From: Ichthyophonus hoferi
Lineage: Eukaryota; Opisthokonta; Ichthyosporea; Ichthyophonida; Ichthyophonidae
Assembly: GCA_002751075.1 (NCBI GenBank)
Contig: NAOQ01000157.1
Location: 62,785 to 126,784, forward strand
DNA length: 64,000 nucleotides
Direction: 5' to 3'
Under the pieces are notes generated by a model that saw only the letters and a list, made by a program, of their open reading frames with translations, searched no databases and was not told the origin of the DNA. How positions within the stretch are numbered: position 1 is the stretch's first letter; every line of letters starts with the position of its first letter. Below are positions 1-12,516 of this stretch, piece after piece. A program made the translations under genes and the position numbers.

Positions 1-13
1 TAAATACTTACTA

Positions 14-50
<37 letters not shown>

Positions 51-2616
51 CTATGGGCCTCTTTCTTCTCAGGTACTTGAGAGAAACTATAGTCTACAGC
101 AGCAACAACAGCAACAACAACACTGATAACTACAAGGAAAACCACCACAACAAAGAAGGAATGTATAGAAGAAGAAAATGCAATTATATGAATGAAACCA
201 ACAACCAAAAAATATAATTGCATTGTGGAGGAAAAATGTAATGATATGAACAAATGGCATCAGTAGCAAAGACTACAACAAACCCAAAAAACTATAAAAT
301 ATTAAAAAAAAAAAGAAGAAAAAAAAAAAAAGGATCCCCACAGCAACAACTACAACTATGATGAAACCCTCAACAGTAGCATATTAGACTTCCTCAAGAC
401 CAACTACAACAATATTAACAGCAGCAATAGCACATATTACAACTACAGCTACTACTACTACAGCAATAACAATGATAGCTAGAATTAATTACAGGCCAAC
501 AATGGTAGCAACTACTATATCTATGTCTTGTTCTATTTAGTCAATTTATAGAGGAGAATATTGCATCCTCAAATATTCATTTCAGTGTTAATGATTTAGG
601 CTATTGACAATTGAGAAATTGAGAAATATGGTTGGTATATTAGCCTGAACAGCAACCTCCAATATGATGAATACAGCCAACATTTTCAAATAAATATACC
701 TTTTTTTGGGGGTATAGAGCTAGAAAATTTAGCTGGGAGATACCACAGCCCCTTCATCATGCTAAATGAGTAATGGAAATTATTAGCATAAATATTTGAA
801 CTTAGTACAATTACAGCCACTACTGCAACCACTGCAACAACTACTACTACAGGCAAGCCTGGTGTTCTACCAGGACAATTTTTAGAGGAGGTTATTGCAC
901 CCTAGAAATTTTTGTTTTGGTGTTAATGATTTAGGCAATTTACAATGGAAAAATAGTGCATATCATGTATATCCAAGTAGATGTTTTTGGTATATTAGCC
1001 TGAACATCAACCCTTAATATTCTGGCTGCAACTTACATTTCCCAATCAATATGGTGTATTTGTTTGGAAATCTAACTAGCAATTTTAACTGGAATACAGC
1101 CCTCCACACCAGTACTGGAAACTCCTTTACATGAGAGATACAACAGCCCCTTGGTGAAAGTCAGTGATTATGTATCAAGTTTCCCCTCAATATGACAGAA
1201 GCCCATAATTGAAGGCCTATTTATCATACTAAATGGCAATTCATGGCATAAATACATGAACTTACAACAATTACAGCCACCAATACTGTGATCACAACAA
1301 AAACAGCTAATTGTAAGATTGAAAGTTAAAAAGAGAAAATAACAATAAGTAATTGCCGTGCATAGCTTGGGAGGTGAGTAATTATTAATCAATTGGTAAC
1401 ACAATGTTCATATATATATACGTGTTATATTGACTAATACTTACTACCTAAAACCCCTTCACAGTTATGTGTTCTTGAAATTATATATTATGATACATAG
1501 CTTGCATGTGTATGTGTATGGTTGAAGCATATGTACATACACCATATAATATATATTATACCATACTATATTATAATTATTATACTATATGCACCTATCC
1601 ACACTCTGACCTATATATCTATCACACACAGGATTAAGGAGTAATCTATTAAAATAGACAACATCTACTATCACAAAGGATGAATAACTATATATATTAT
1701 AAGTACAAAGGTTTGCTAATACAGCAGTATATACAATATAGATAGATATAGTTGCAGTCAAAAACAAAAGTATATATATATGGAAAAATAGATATATTGA
1801 ATGTGGACGTGTTAGGGTACTAGCAACTTGTGGTGGTTAGTAGGCAGTGGAGGATAATTATGAAGGAAAGGTCATTCTATATTCACCTATATACACATAC
1901 ACATAGTATTCAAGTATGATCTCATAGTAGATATGTTACAAATATGGATTATTATTGAATTAGTGATGTGAAAATTTAATCCTACAATCCCAAGTGATAT
2001 ATTGGACTTCTATGCATTGGCCCACTGTAGGTATGTTATCCCTTTATTGGCTGCTTATTACATAATTTACATATTATGTCATGCTATCTTTATTTTACAA
2101 ATGATTTAATTATTTCACAGATCAGTTAATACCATGGCACCAATCATGGAATGTAAACTTCTACATATTTTAAAACTGGAGATATGTGATTATAGCCCTA
2201 AACCACTACCAAATGTACTATTATAATGGATAACATCAACCTTGGAGCCTTAATTATTATATATATTTATATATGTATGACATAGTACTAATACTTGTTA
2301 TCTCTCTACCATAGATATATCAATGACTGGTCTAAGTGTAAGTGAACATATATCTTTGCACATGCTAATGAATAAATACTATCAAAATTGACTTTAACTA
2401 TAGAGAAAGGTGGGTTGATATTTTATTCCATTACTACCATGTTATGTTATATTACACTTATGTGTGTGTATCTTTTGATTGCACTATCTATCTATATCAT
2501 CTTGAAGTTATATGTACATGTATTCAACCATGTACTAACCCAACTATATCTATCCCTATATATGAAGGATACTATTCTATCCCTGTGGGAGAGCTTCTAA
2601 GACCTGCGCTTTGCAG
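1..2616. other. Gene-poor left edge, low complexity and diverged tandem repeat
   Basis: No exon is supported here. Bases 18-44 are a TA dinucleotide run. About 90-480 is rich in CAA/CAG/CTA triplets on the plus strand. 541-1290 holds a diverged tandem duplication, listed separately. From 1500 to 2600 the sequence is AT-rich, and its ORFs look like chance hydrophobic frames. A short stretch at 2315-2337 (an acceptor, an ATG and a GTAAGT donor) could be a 5' exon of the candidate gene at 2617, but nothing confirms it. Confidence 0.5.
541..1290 (+). repeat. Diverged direct duplication, two units
   Basis: Bases 541-835 recur at about 880-1290. The shared landmarks are a 'gtgttaatgatttaggc' block at about 587-603 and 918-934, a 'ggtatattagcctgaaca' block at about 634-651 and 990-1007, and a block ending 'caattacagccac' at about 800-822 and 1268-1281. 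The offset grows from about 333 to 470 bases, so the second unit carries extra sequence. The copies differ by many substitutions and the duplication looks old. No coding capacity is evident. Confidence 0.6.
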
Positions 2617-3083
2617 ACAGGGTTCTGTCAATGATAGTGGCATTGGAACAGAGTATGAACTATGGCCCCCTCTACTATATTTATATAGTTAGAGGCTTGT
2701 TTAAGACGGCTGTGGAATATCTTTGTTCTTTGCCCATCATTATCATTGGGAACCTGCTAGCAGTAGCAGTGGTAAGTTTGGGTGGGTGGGCTTGATTGTA
2801 ATTTACTATTGCATATGTACATGTTTCTATATAGGATTATATTATATCATAGTATATATAATAACATAATATATTATCCTAGTAACCACAGGCCATTGCC
2901 TATTTTAACAACACCTCCCTGCACATATAGAACTGCTGGTTCTGGATGGAAACTGACTGGAATGAGCATACCAATTTATTGATCATGTTACTCCAGGTGG
3001 TAACTATCAAATGGAATATTCTATTATTATTATTTTAGGATAATGACATTATGTTGCATGCAATGCATAGCTCAGTGAAATAA
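2617..3083 (+). CDS. Possible spliced fragment of an unrecognised membrane protein
   Basis: I do not recognise this protein. A frame opens after a good acceptor (ctttgcag, ending 2616), runs through 2617-2771 and stops at a GTAAGT donor. It encodes a charged/aromatic stretch and then a hydrophobic segment containing LPIIIIGNLLAVAV, a likely membrane span. A second possible exon at 2931-2996 keeps phase 0 and encodes NCWFWMETDWNEHTNLLIML followed by LQ. A third at 3039-3083 would end in DNDIMLHAMHSSVK and stop, but its intron would be only 42 bases, much shorter than others here. Without that splice the frame stops at 3036-3038. An alternative acceptor at 2891 gives a different, shorter end. 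No start exon is established. It may be the 3' end of a real gene or a decayed copy. Confidence 0.3.
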
Positions 3084-5099
3084 TTTACTAGAAAGACAGT
3101 AAGGACTGGAAGAGATTAGTGTGTTGTCCCCAACTGTAAACCAGCAAGTAGTCTATTCTTTCTCTTTCTCTTTCTCTTTTTCTACCTCTTTACAATCTTT
3201 TTCTTGTAATAAATATGTTTCACTAACCCAACCTCTCTTACTCTCTCTTGATTCATCTATATTTATAGGGCTTGTATATTATATTATAAAAGAATTCTTT
3301 GTTTTTCTTGTTATCATTTAGATTATATATTTATGGCCTATGTACTAGGACATTTTTGACTAAGACAATATTTAGAATGAGCTAATATAGCAATGTAACT
3401 TATATATGCACTTTAGATCATCATAGTACTATTTGTTATTGAAGAATTGATAATAGTGGATAGAGATATGACATTTTTTATATAAAAAATATTGTGCTAG
3501 TGAAATTAAAATATGGAACAATATTATTGGTCAGTGCTTATTTTAATCTATGATCAACCTATAGTCTCCTTTCCTGTCTTTCTTTGTTTCTAGTATATTT
3601 ATGTTTTTTTTTAATAGAAATATCTAATACATACCAAAATCTATATCACCTTAAGGCACCAATTAAAAGTTAGCCAATTAATATCATGGCATTTTTTTCA
3701 TAATATCTGCGCATACATAAGTATTTCTATATGTTAAACATGCAATTGTGTGTATGTATGTATCATGCATTCTATAAGGGCACTTACTAATGCTAGGTAA
3801 TCTCTTCATATTATTGGCCTAATAGGGCTAGAGTATTTGAGTATGACCAATTGGATTAGTACTCCTAGTTGGGTATTTACATGATTAGAACTTTGGGATA
3901 ATCCTAGAGGATGGTCACATTAAAGAACTCCTTCATTCATATCTTGTGCCTCCTGTTAGAAATAGATTCTTCAATTTCAGACAAATGTCTGTCAGAAGTT
4001 TTCTCACTGTCTGACGATTTATCTGATGTTCCACTAGCTTGAGGTAAATCAGTATCATCTGATATACATTCAGAACTACTGCTTGTAACTAATAGTTCTC
4101 TTATCACTGTGGGTCTAAATTGTTCAGAGCGCTGTTTCATTGGTAGCTGGTCGATATTACTAATGTTTCATCTTCAGATGAGAAAATTATAATCTTCTTC
4201 TTCTGTATTCGACGTCCAACCTCTAAAGTCTTTGTGTTAATGGGCAAAGATCGCTTGACAACTTTTCTTGGTCAATCTCTTCTTGATACCATGACACCTT
4301 AATCAACTTTAGATATTAATTATTATTTCTTATCAAAATAGCCAATAAAAATTAATCTACAATCAGGTAAAAATTCAACATTTATTCACCAAAAATTTCC
4401 AGGTCATTATGAGACAAGTTATGGCCTTATATAGTTTTTCAAAAATTCTACTGAAAACCCATTCAGTATAAATAGAACAAACTACAAAGATGTCATTACT
4501 ATGATTATCATAATGATTAGATTTATACTTTAGCTTAATCTTTGTTCAGATTCCTAAAGATTCCTAAAGATACCTAAGATTACCCAAAAAGATTTACTAG
4601 TATATTGTGGTGATTTTTAGCAATCACAATTGCAATTAAGGGCAATATATAGCCAATCAAAAATATAGGTAAATAATATCAAATGTAAATTAACAAAAAA
4701 ACAAATAAATGTATTTGAAAACATTCTAGCCGAAAACATCTGACACCTCCTAATGCTACTCCTACTAAGGAATATGCATTAATGTATCATCACATTTATG
4801 GTAACTCTAGCTATCCATATTACCTTAATAGGGTCTAGTATATTTACTCCTTTCATGAATCCATATGTACACAACAGAGCCTACTCATTGGTTTGTGATG
4901 CATAGAGTGCTATCAAAAACAGCGGGGCTTCCTAGCCAATTTACTACTCACTAAATACTTGCAGTTGAGTAGGAGGTCTATAATTACATTAAATACTATT
5001 ACAACCACATCACTTTGTATGCTCATTTCAACTTATTGGTTAATGGCCACTATAGGCTATAGGCAAAGTAATTATAGGTATAAATGCCGAATTAGTTCA
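3084..5099. other. Intergenic, one weak coding remnant
   Basis: AT-rich sequence without a supported gene. It contains a TTTCTC run at about 3157-3180, a short tandem 'attcctaaag' repeat at about 4551-4572, and the Ser/Asp/Glu-rich frame at 3937-4262 described separately. The remaining ORFs have no recognisable composition or motif. Confidence 0.4.
3937..4262 (-). other. Possible decayed or partial coding segment, Ser/acidic-rich
   Basis: On the minus strand a 67-codon frame (4140-3937) encodes a Ser/Asp/Glu-rich peptide including SSSSECISDD and SDKSSDSEKTSD. Just upstream a different frame (about 4262-4135) encodes a Lys-rich then acidic stretch including VGRRIQKKKIIIFSSEDET. The two frames meet at the ATG and look like one low-complexity disordered protein region split by a frame change, or two exon pieces. 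No domain is recognisable and the rest of any gene is not found. It could be a pseudogene, a transposon-derived remnant or chance. Confidence 0.2.
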
Positions 5100-5895
5100 T
5101 GCTGGTTTCTGAAGTATTCTATATATGAAATGTTATATTTAGGCAGTATAAAGGCTATGTCTGAGACAGATTGGGGACTCTTGATTCTGTTGTGATACTG
5201 AATAAAGGTTGTAAAATTGTCATTCTAAATTCTGTGCTTACAATAGTCTGCAGCCATCATGAACATGAGTGAGATAATTATTACATATGCTGAAATTGAC
5301 ATTATTTGGCATGGCATAAGTGTTGAAAGGGCCAATTGCATGTTAATTATGCACATGGTAATCTTTTACAGTCAATTTGAATATTTCTAATCTGTGAAAT
5401 TGGTAAATGATCTATTTTGTAATGTTTGCTAATTTGATCTCGAACTGCTAGATAATGAGGAAATGGAACATAGAATATCTTGTTAAGTACATTTGACCAT
5501 CCAAAAATTATCCCTGAAATAACTACTGTAATCTAAAATGAGGCACTAATACAGGTGGCCTATATTAACATAAATATTTAATCAGTAAGCTGAGTAAATA
5601 GTGATAAGTAAAGCTGAAGATAATATTGAATATGGCCACATATACAACATAGACCAAGTAACACTGGTTTTAATTATCTAATTGATGAATACTGGGCTCT
5701 GAAGTATTTTACATATAAAAAGCTATTTAGAAAACATGAAAAGGCTCTGTAAGACAGATTAGAGACTCTTTATTTTGTAGTGATACTAAATAAAGATTAC
5801 ATGCTTTTTGCCTTAAATTCTTTGCTTACAATAATCAGCTGCCACCTTGAGCATGGATGAAATAATTACTATACAGGCTAACATTGAAATAGGTG
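5100..5895 (+). repeat. Diverged direct duplication, about 200-bp units
   Basis: Bases 5100-5297 recur at about 5690-5895, offset about 590. Shared landmarks in order are 'tctgaagtatt', 'agacagatt.g.gactctt', 'gtgatact.aataaag', 'ttctttgcttacaat' and 'atgagtgagataattatta' versus its counterpart. Divergence is considerable, with substitutions and small indels. The DNA between the units shows only weak similarity to the flank of the first unit. No protein is evident. Confidence 0.65.
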
Positions 5896-8800
5896 TAGCC
5901 ACAAATTAAGTACCTCTTTTGACCTTTTTAGAAAATTACATGACTTCAATATCTTTGTGACAGTTTCAGTGATTTGCATGCGAACCATTTGTTTGTTAAT
6001 AAATTAAAAAATAAAATATTTAATTTATTATTATTATTTATTCTAGCAAGAAGGATAATGACAAGAAACCAGAATCTAGCAGAATAATGCTGGATCAGGT
6101 CATATTATATGGACTGACTCAGCATGCATGCACAATAGTTGTCATTCTGGAGCATAAATCTTTTAAATATATAGTACACTACAGAGCTATACAGATACTT
6201 TAACCAATTCTAAAAAATACAATCATGATCCAAGTAAATTCTTACTATTAATTTAAACTCTATTACTTAATACTGGATTGATTTTTACTATAAAGCATTT
6301 AAACTAACTCAATTGCATCAATTATTGGTTTATTGATGCTCTTATGCCATATTTTTCTATTGAAAATATTCTTCATCTATGTTTAAAGTTAAATACTTGT
6401 ACATGTTCATAGCTTCTCTGGAGTGAAGAGCAATAGAACAAACTTTTAAACGATTTACAGTATCAAGATGAGCTTGAGTCTCCAATAATAATGCCCTAAA
6501 GCATTCATATACTCCATTGGTTTTGTGTAACAATATAAATAATCAGCACTACTGAAGTTGTTAGTAACCTTGTTGTTAAAATCAAATGAATTTCTTGATT
6601 TATACTATTAATATTGAACTATTCTTCAAAAACCCAAATGTGAACGAATATTTTTGTAGTAGTTTCTAAATCTATTTTGTGTCAATACAATAGATTGCTT
6701 TTCTTATCTGACCTTCAGAAAAATACCTTCTGAAATTTCTGAGAATTCCATTATAAGCAATCTCCCCTTTCTTTCCTCATCATTCTATAACTGTAATATG
6801 TTCTCTATCACTATCAGTTGTGTGCTGAAAAGAAAAAGAATATCTGTGTATTGTTGGTCTTCTGGATAATTTTAAGTATTGTCTAAATTTTATTTTTGTT
6901 CTGTGTTTTAACAGTCTTAGATTTAACTAAAAACTAATTTTTTTTTTGAACGTTCTGATGTTTTAACTGGCCTTGAAGGTTTCTAAGACCTTATCTGACC
7001 ATCCAGTTTTCAGTTCCCTGTATGATAGTTCTCTGGTTTCAAGATTAATCTGTTAATGACCAAAAACATGCAATATACTATTTGATTCTTCAAAACCTTA
7101 TCAAATAAGACATATTCAATATTGTTTTACCTATTGCATTTATGATTGACTCATTAGTTAAATTGAACCTATTAAATTCTCATCATTAATTAATTTTGAA
7201 GCATTGCTTGATTGTCAATTTCCCTAATCCATTGATTAATCATTTTTAATTGTGAATTACCAAATGGGATTTACAGTGACATAAATTAAATCCAGAGTAT
7301 TTCTGACATTTCTCATATTATGTAACAATTTGAAGAGGATATAGAGAAAAAAGGTGCATAAGAGTAAGAAAATTACAAGAAATAAAGCAAACACGCAAAG
7401 CAAAAGCAATAATTTGAAAGGAAAATAGTATGTATATTGGTGTAAAAAATGTAGACAGACAAAAATAATACCAGAGTGTGGAACAAAACCTATTTCCAGA
7501 AAGTATTTAATGTAAGTAGATATAATTGTTTTAATAAAACATGAGGGAAAAGGGGTTTATTAGGAAGGATATCATTATGTATTTCTGTGTAATAAGAGAT
7601 CTATGTTGATAATTAACAAGAGTAACATTCATATTTCTGCAATGTATGGCAAAATGGTACGACTAAGTATGGTAGAGGATTATTGTTGATAGTGCAAAAA
7701 TATATTTTTAAAACCAAGTAATAATGAAACTAATGCAAATAAGCTGCAAAATGTTTTATTAAATAAGATGAAAGTACTTAACTGGAATAAATAAATAATA
7801 AAATATAGTTTGATATTTAGTCAGAAATTGAGTGCTAATATATTTTTTTGCTTGGTTTTTCAACTTTAAGTTTGGCTTTTCTAATTAATAGATTTATCAA
7901 AATGTTTATCAGGATCTTTCATTATTGAGATATTAATAGTGGTTTTGGATATTAGATATATCTAGATATAAACAAATAGCTTTTCCTGGCTTCCTGATAG
8001 AAGCACAATAGCAGGTGATATGCAAGAGAAACAAATAGTCTTGTGAATATTTTCTATCCACTCCCACCCCCCACCACCACCTTTCACTAACTAAATGTTT
8101 AAAACTATAAAAGTATATGCATATGTAGTAACAGCGGAATCACATACATATGTACATAATATGAGTGTAAAATAAAATTAACGTTGATTGGTTAATATTA
8201 CCATGGTGAATATACAATATTTTAGCTGCATGTTGATCCCAAGACCTCAATTCTAAGTTGTTTTCTATTAGGATTTAGAGGAATCCAGTTATCATTATTC
8301 ATGTACATATTGTTAATCTACCCTGGTACATTGCTGTGACCAATACAGTGGTCATAGTAATACCAATAATCTTTAATTAGGTTTATATCTGGATGCTAGC
8401 TTATACTTACAAGTATAATCTTCAACTATATAAATAAACTTTATATTTTGTCAAACTAATTCTTTCTGCATTGCATAAAAATTTCTTTAGTACTTTTTTC
8501 ATTTGAAATCCGACTTCTTATTGATAATTATATATAGACACCAATAATCCACGTAAAGTTGATAGTACTTTGTCTTCGTGTAAATTGGACATTGTATTCG
8601 TAAGCTCTTTTGACAACAGTGCCTTAAGACGTTATAGTGCATGTACTATTGGTCAGACTAAATTAACTTGCATAATGTTGGGACCATGTCAATTAATGGC
8701 TAGGATAAGACTTAGTGTTTAACAATATGTGCACAACTACTAAATATTTATAAATAAATAAAGTCTCCAAATTGATCCTGCTATGCAATAGTGACCCATA

Positions 8801-9508
8801 TAGATGGGACTATTACACTTATCAATTTTAATGTAATACCTTGACGTTTTAAATATATCAAAGTATGATTATGGGTGATAATAAGCAATCTATGTCACAT
8901 AAAGCAGTTTATTTTAAATAATATAAAACTCTCTTTATCAGTATGGGACCAGTTATATTTTCCAGAGGGAAAGATTAACAATCACTATATATACAACAAA
9001 ACTATGTATAATTATATTTACTAGTCTATGTTGTGTATGTAACTACATTTTTCAGAGGATGGTATTGATAGTACAATTAGATAACTATATATTATATCCT
9101 AATTTTAGGCATGTTAAATAACAATCCTTGTTTATTACTAAACCTCAGCCTATGCTGATCCATTATTTATCATGATTAACATCAAAAATTATTGTAGCTA
9201 AGTCAACTTTAAAATAATAACTGTACATCCAATTCTACTGTCAAAAACTAATATAAATTGAATAAGCTAAAATGTTTATAAATAATATATAAAGGGAACC
9301 CACGAGTCATCTGTTCTGACTTGATCAAAACAATATTGCATCTTGAAAATCATATATGACATATCATTCCAATAGGTGTATATATTATATAGGAACTCAA
9401 TATTCTTCCTCCCATCTATTTGCTTCAATAATATATATTTACGTCATGCTCCAGTGATGTGAAAAATTTACCTACTCAGATCTAAAAAAATCTTACACAT
9501 AAATGTAC

Positions 9509-9526
9509 AGCCATAAATTTATGGCT
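9509..9526. repeat. Perfect 18-bp palindrome
   Basis: The sequence AGCCATAAATTTATGGCT equals its own reverse complement. In AT-rich DNA such a site can arise by chance. No neighbouring gene suggests a regulatory role. Confidence 0.6.
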
Positions 9527-9890
9527 AATACTAGCCTTGTAGAACAACACTACTTACTACCATCCCATTGTTCAAAACCATGAGCATCAATGACCTTGGT
9601 GTTTTGGACCAAGAGGCGTTTATTAGAGGGTTTGTGCTACCCTCATTAGACCAGGACACACGAGAGAAGTGTCAGATCCCTTTGAAGATTTTAATTTATT
9701 GTATGTTACGTTGAATTGTATTGATGAATCAAGCACATATGAGGAAAACAAAAATCACCCTTATTCAGAAACTTATTGTGCTATGCTTTATTTATTTATG
9801 TTTAAATAGCACGTTGTTCAAATTCAATCTTCAAGGATACAAGTTGACATATATTTGGTTTTAAAAGACATGTCTAGATTGACAAGTGGC

Positions 9891-9936
9891 ATTGGTCCCC
9901 TCTGTATGATGTCATCTTCGCATCACGGGGACCAAT
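9891..9936. repeat. Short inverted repeat, arms attggtcccc / ggggaccaat
   Basis: Ten-base perfect arms at 9891-9900 and 9927-9936 enclose 26 bases that include a second partial symmetry (atgatgtcat). The high-GC arms stand out in AT-rich surroundings. It could be a miniature transposon end or a chance hairpin. I see no target-site duplication that decides this. Confidence 0.5.
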
Positions 9937-10439
9937 TAAATATGTTTATTTATTTATGCATTTATTTGTTATTTAGTTATTTATTTGTTTGTTTAATTTA
10001 TTTACAATTATTTTAATAGTTGTATATTTACAGGAAAACATAAGGTCTTACCCGGTAAATATAATTGGCATGGTCATAATCTTGGGTAATTTAATTTAGT
10101 TTGACCAATAACACATGCACTTTATGACCTTTTATGAGATTGGTGATGCAATAAGTGCTTTCCAATAGGAAGTCCAATTTATGCTCAGACAAGGTGGTAT
10201 AATATCTATTTAATTACTGATGTTTATATATTATTGCCGATCATAAGTCCGTTTTTTGATAAAGCTGAGTAGATGAGGTCTGTAAGTGCATTAAAATTAA
10301 ATTCAAGATATAAAACTCTTATTAAGAAAATACCATTGTGCTTAATGAAAAAATTATTTTATAAGTTTTAAGCAATTTAAACTTAGACTTAATTAGAATA
10401 TTTCAAAATAATTACAATGGTAATTATTATCTAAGATGG

Positions 10440-11230
10440 TTGAAGACTTGGTAAAAATGTGTGCCAACACTAAGTGGGTTCATATGGAAGACCAGTATTC
10501 AGTCAGCGGCAATGGTGACATCACTATAGAGATCAGTTCATGAGCAACCATAACAAGACATTGAAAATGAGTTGAATCTGGAAAGTAAGACTGCACACAG
10601 TGAGATTGATCTGTTTATGAGGTTGGTTGGAAGGCTGAAAGCTACTAGAACGTTTGTTAACTTCAACATTGAATACCTTAGAATTGTGTTCAATGTTCAA
10701 GCAAGTATGAAATATTGGTCATTTGTAATGGTTTTTGATGGGCAAAACATGGAAATCTTATAACTGAGCAGAATTTGTGGTAATTTCCCATACCTTACCA
10801 CGTGGGAGTCCCAAAAAGGAGTCCAATCTTCTGTTGGTGTGAAAGAAACTAGGGCCACCCTTTCACATCTTGCACTGAATTTAGTCAGCATCATAAGAAC
10901 CTGAATAAAGGAAAACGCGGTCCCTTGGTAAACCCCAAAATTTGTCACTGGCACAAATGGACGACTGATTCTGATATTTTCTAATGTGCTATGCACAGTA
11001 AGGGGTGCAGGATTACCAAAAACGTCTGTACGACACCCTGGAAAATGTGGTCATAACCAAGGCTGAACCATAAGATGTACATGCAATTGGGCTGAACTTT
11101 GAGCATAATGCATGGCCCATAGAATGATTTCCAATCCTGATATATGAGCCCTTTGATCAATGGACCTGATGGCATCTTTGTAATTATCTGGCAGATTTGC
11201 CGGCATTACATACTTAATCTATCTTTTAGG
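10440..11230 (-). other. Unassigned segment with eroded coding-like frames
   Basis: Base composition here is less AT-biased than the surroundings. On the minus strand one 99-codon frame (10996-10697) includes PTEDWTPFWDSHVVRYGKLP. A 64-codon frame (11175-10981) lies upstream and ends next to it in another register. Both could derive from one eroded protein, perhaps of transposon origin, but no motif I know is present. A 63-codon plus-strand frame (10572-10763) overlaps and is equally unrecognised. Confidence 0.2.
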
Positions 11231-11383
11231 TAGACCCCTATCCTCCTAAAGCTGACAACCATGTCATATTAGTTGTGTTACAAGATAGTTAACTCCAAAT
11301 GAATGTATAGTTAAAATTTATTTGTCAACACATAGTCTTGTATGTAGTGAATTAACTAATGGGCCATATAAGGAAACACTAAA

Positions 11384-11852
11384 AAATGTACCCGAGAAAA
11401 TGGTTAGTGTAATCTATTGGTGTTAAATGGCAATCCAAAGTTCTATCAAAATTGAATCGGCCAACGGTAGAGGTCCTAAAACTATATAACAAGTCATTTT
11501 AGATCACATTTTGGGGTCCAGATAACACATTGCTTAGGCATTCTGCCTAAAATAAATCCTGTTGACGTTTTTAATAATAAAAAACATGTCTTAGCATATC
11601 TGTACTCCATGTATGCAAAGGGACACGTTTAAACACCCCATAATTCAATATTCTCTCTTCTTCTAAACAAGTATAAATTACAGGGACACTCTTGTATCTA
11701 CTTATTATTACCAACATTATAGCAGAGAAAGCTTACATAGTTTATCATGGTCACAAAACTTAGTAAATCTATTAAGTCAACGATTCATGAGTGTTGAAAA
11801 TACTTTACCCAAACCTACATCCATCCACTGACCTCTACGTGTGGAGACTCCA
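11384..11852 (-). repeat. Interspersed repeat family A, copy 1 (inverted)
   Basis: This is the reverse-complement counterpart of copies 3-5. Landmarks are 'ctattggtgttaaatggcaatcca', 'acacattgcttaggca', 'ttagcatatctgtactcc' and the end 'gacctctacgtgtggagactc' at 11832-11852. It lacks the AT-rich tail present in copies 2-5. No coding frame spans it, so it looks like a short non-autonomous element of about 0.5 kb. Class (SINE, MITE or other) is unresolved. Confidence 0.75.
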
Positions 11853-11990
11853 GTTTATTATATCTACACAATGTCTTCAAATCTGTATTTGATTTAAAAA
11901 CATTTTCAGTTTCAGAATGACATTAGGGTAATATACAAAACAACTGGCAACACTCACATATCACCTTAGCCGTCAGCCACTGGATATCAG

Positions 11991-12040
11991 GTGCCAGAAC
12001 CAGTGCCAGAACCAGAGACAGAGCCAAAGCCAGAGTCAGG
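11991..12040 (+). repeat. Short GCCAGA/ACCAGA minisatellite
   Basis: Imperfect 6- and 12-base units related to GTGCCAGAACCA. In one frame they would read as Pro-Glu dipeptides (VPEPVPEPETEPKPE). An acceptor-like 'atatcag' precedes the run. There is no neighbouring exon, so a coding role is not supported. Confidence 0.5.
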
Positions 12041-12045
12041 TCAAT

Positions 12046-12516
12046 GGTGAGTGTTGAAAACAAAAATACTTATTTAATTTAGTTTTTCTTTTCATAGCTG
12101 TAAAGAATTAATATTATTAGCAATTATTAATACCTAGATATCCTGGGAGAATAGTTAGTGCAATTTATTGATGTTAAATGGCAATCCAGGATTTTATCAA
12201 AATTGACCCAGTCAAGGGCAGAGGTTCTGCAACTATATAATAAGTCATCTTAGATCATGTTTTGGGGTTCAGGTAACACATTGCTTAGGTATCCTGCCAA
12301 GACAAATCCTACTGAATTTTTTAAAAACGAAAAATGTTTTGGCATATCTGTGCTCCGTGTATGTAGAAGGGCATGTTTAAACGCCCCTTAATTCGGTACT
12401 ATCTATTCTCTTTCCTTCTGAACGAATATATGTCACAGGAACACTCCTGTCTCTACTTAGTATTACCAACATTGGTTATGTCAAAAGACTTATTAATTAG
12501 ATTGGACCGTTAATAG
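12046..12516 (-). repeat. Interspersed repeat family A, copy 2 (inverted)
   Basis: Same orientation as copy 1. It starts with the tail segment ('gtgttgaaaacaaaaatacttatttaattt'-like, compared with the end of copy 3 read in reverse), then 'ttgatgttaaatggcaatcca', 'acacattgcttaggta', 'ggcatatctgtgctcc' and 'gcatgtttaaacgcccctta'. The block near 'agcagagaaagctt' present in copies 1, 3 and 5 is missing, so it carries an internal deletion. Confidence 0.75.

Larger units (their letters stand above)
5896..11383. other. Long AT-rich intergenic region
   Basis: No gene is supported in these 5.5 kb. Features seen are a perfect 18-bp palindrome at 9509-9526, a 10-bp inverted repeat at 9891-9936, and short TTTA runs at about 9945-10000. 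Between about 10440 and 11230 base composition rises in GC, with minus-strand frames of 99 and 64 codons (10996-10697 and 11175-10981). These look like eroded coding sequence, but I cannot assign a family. Confidence 0.4.

Noticed and set aside
2654-2930. GPCR first transmembrane helix (GNLL motif) for the 2617 fragment
   Set aside because: The GN motif alone is too little. No second helix with LAxxD follows and the next exon does not resemble a receptor.
11991-12040. Pro-Glu repeat as a coding exon
   Set aside because: An acceptor-like site precedes it, but there is no neighbouring exon or start, and the unit is a simple minisatellite.
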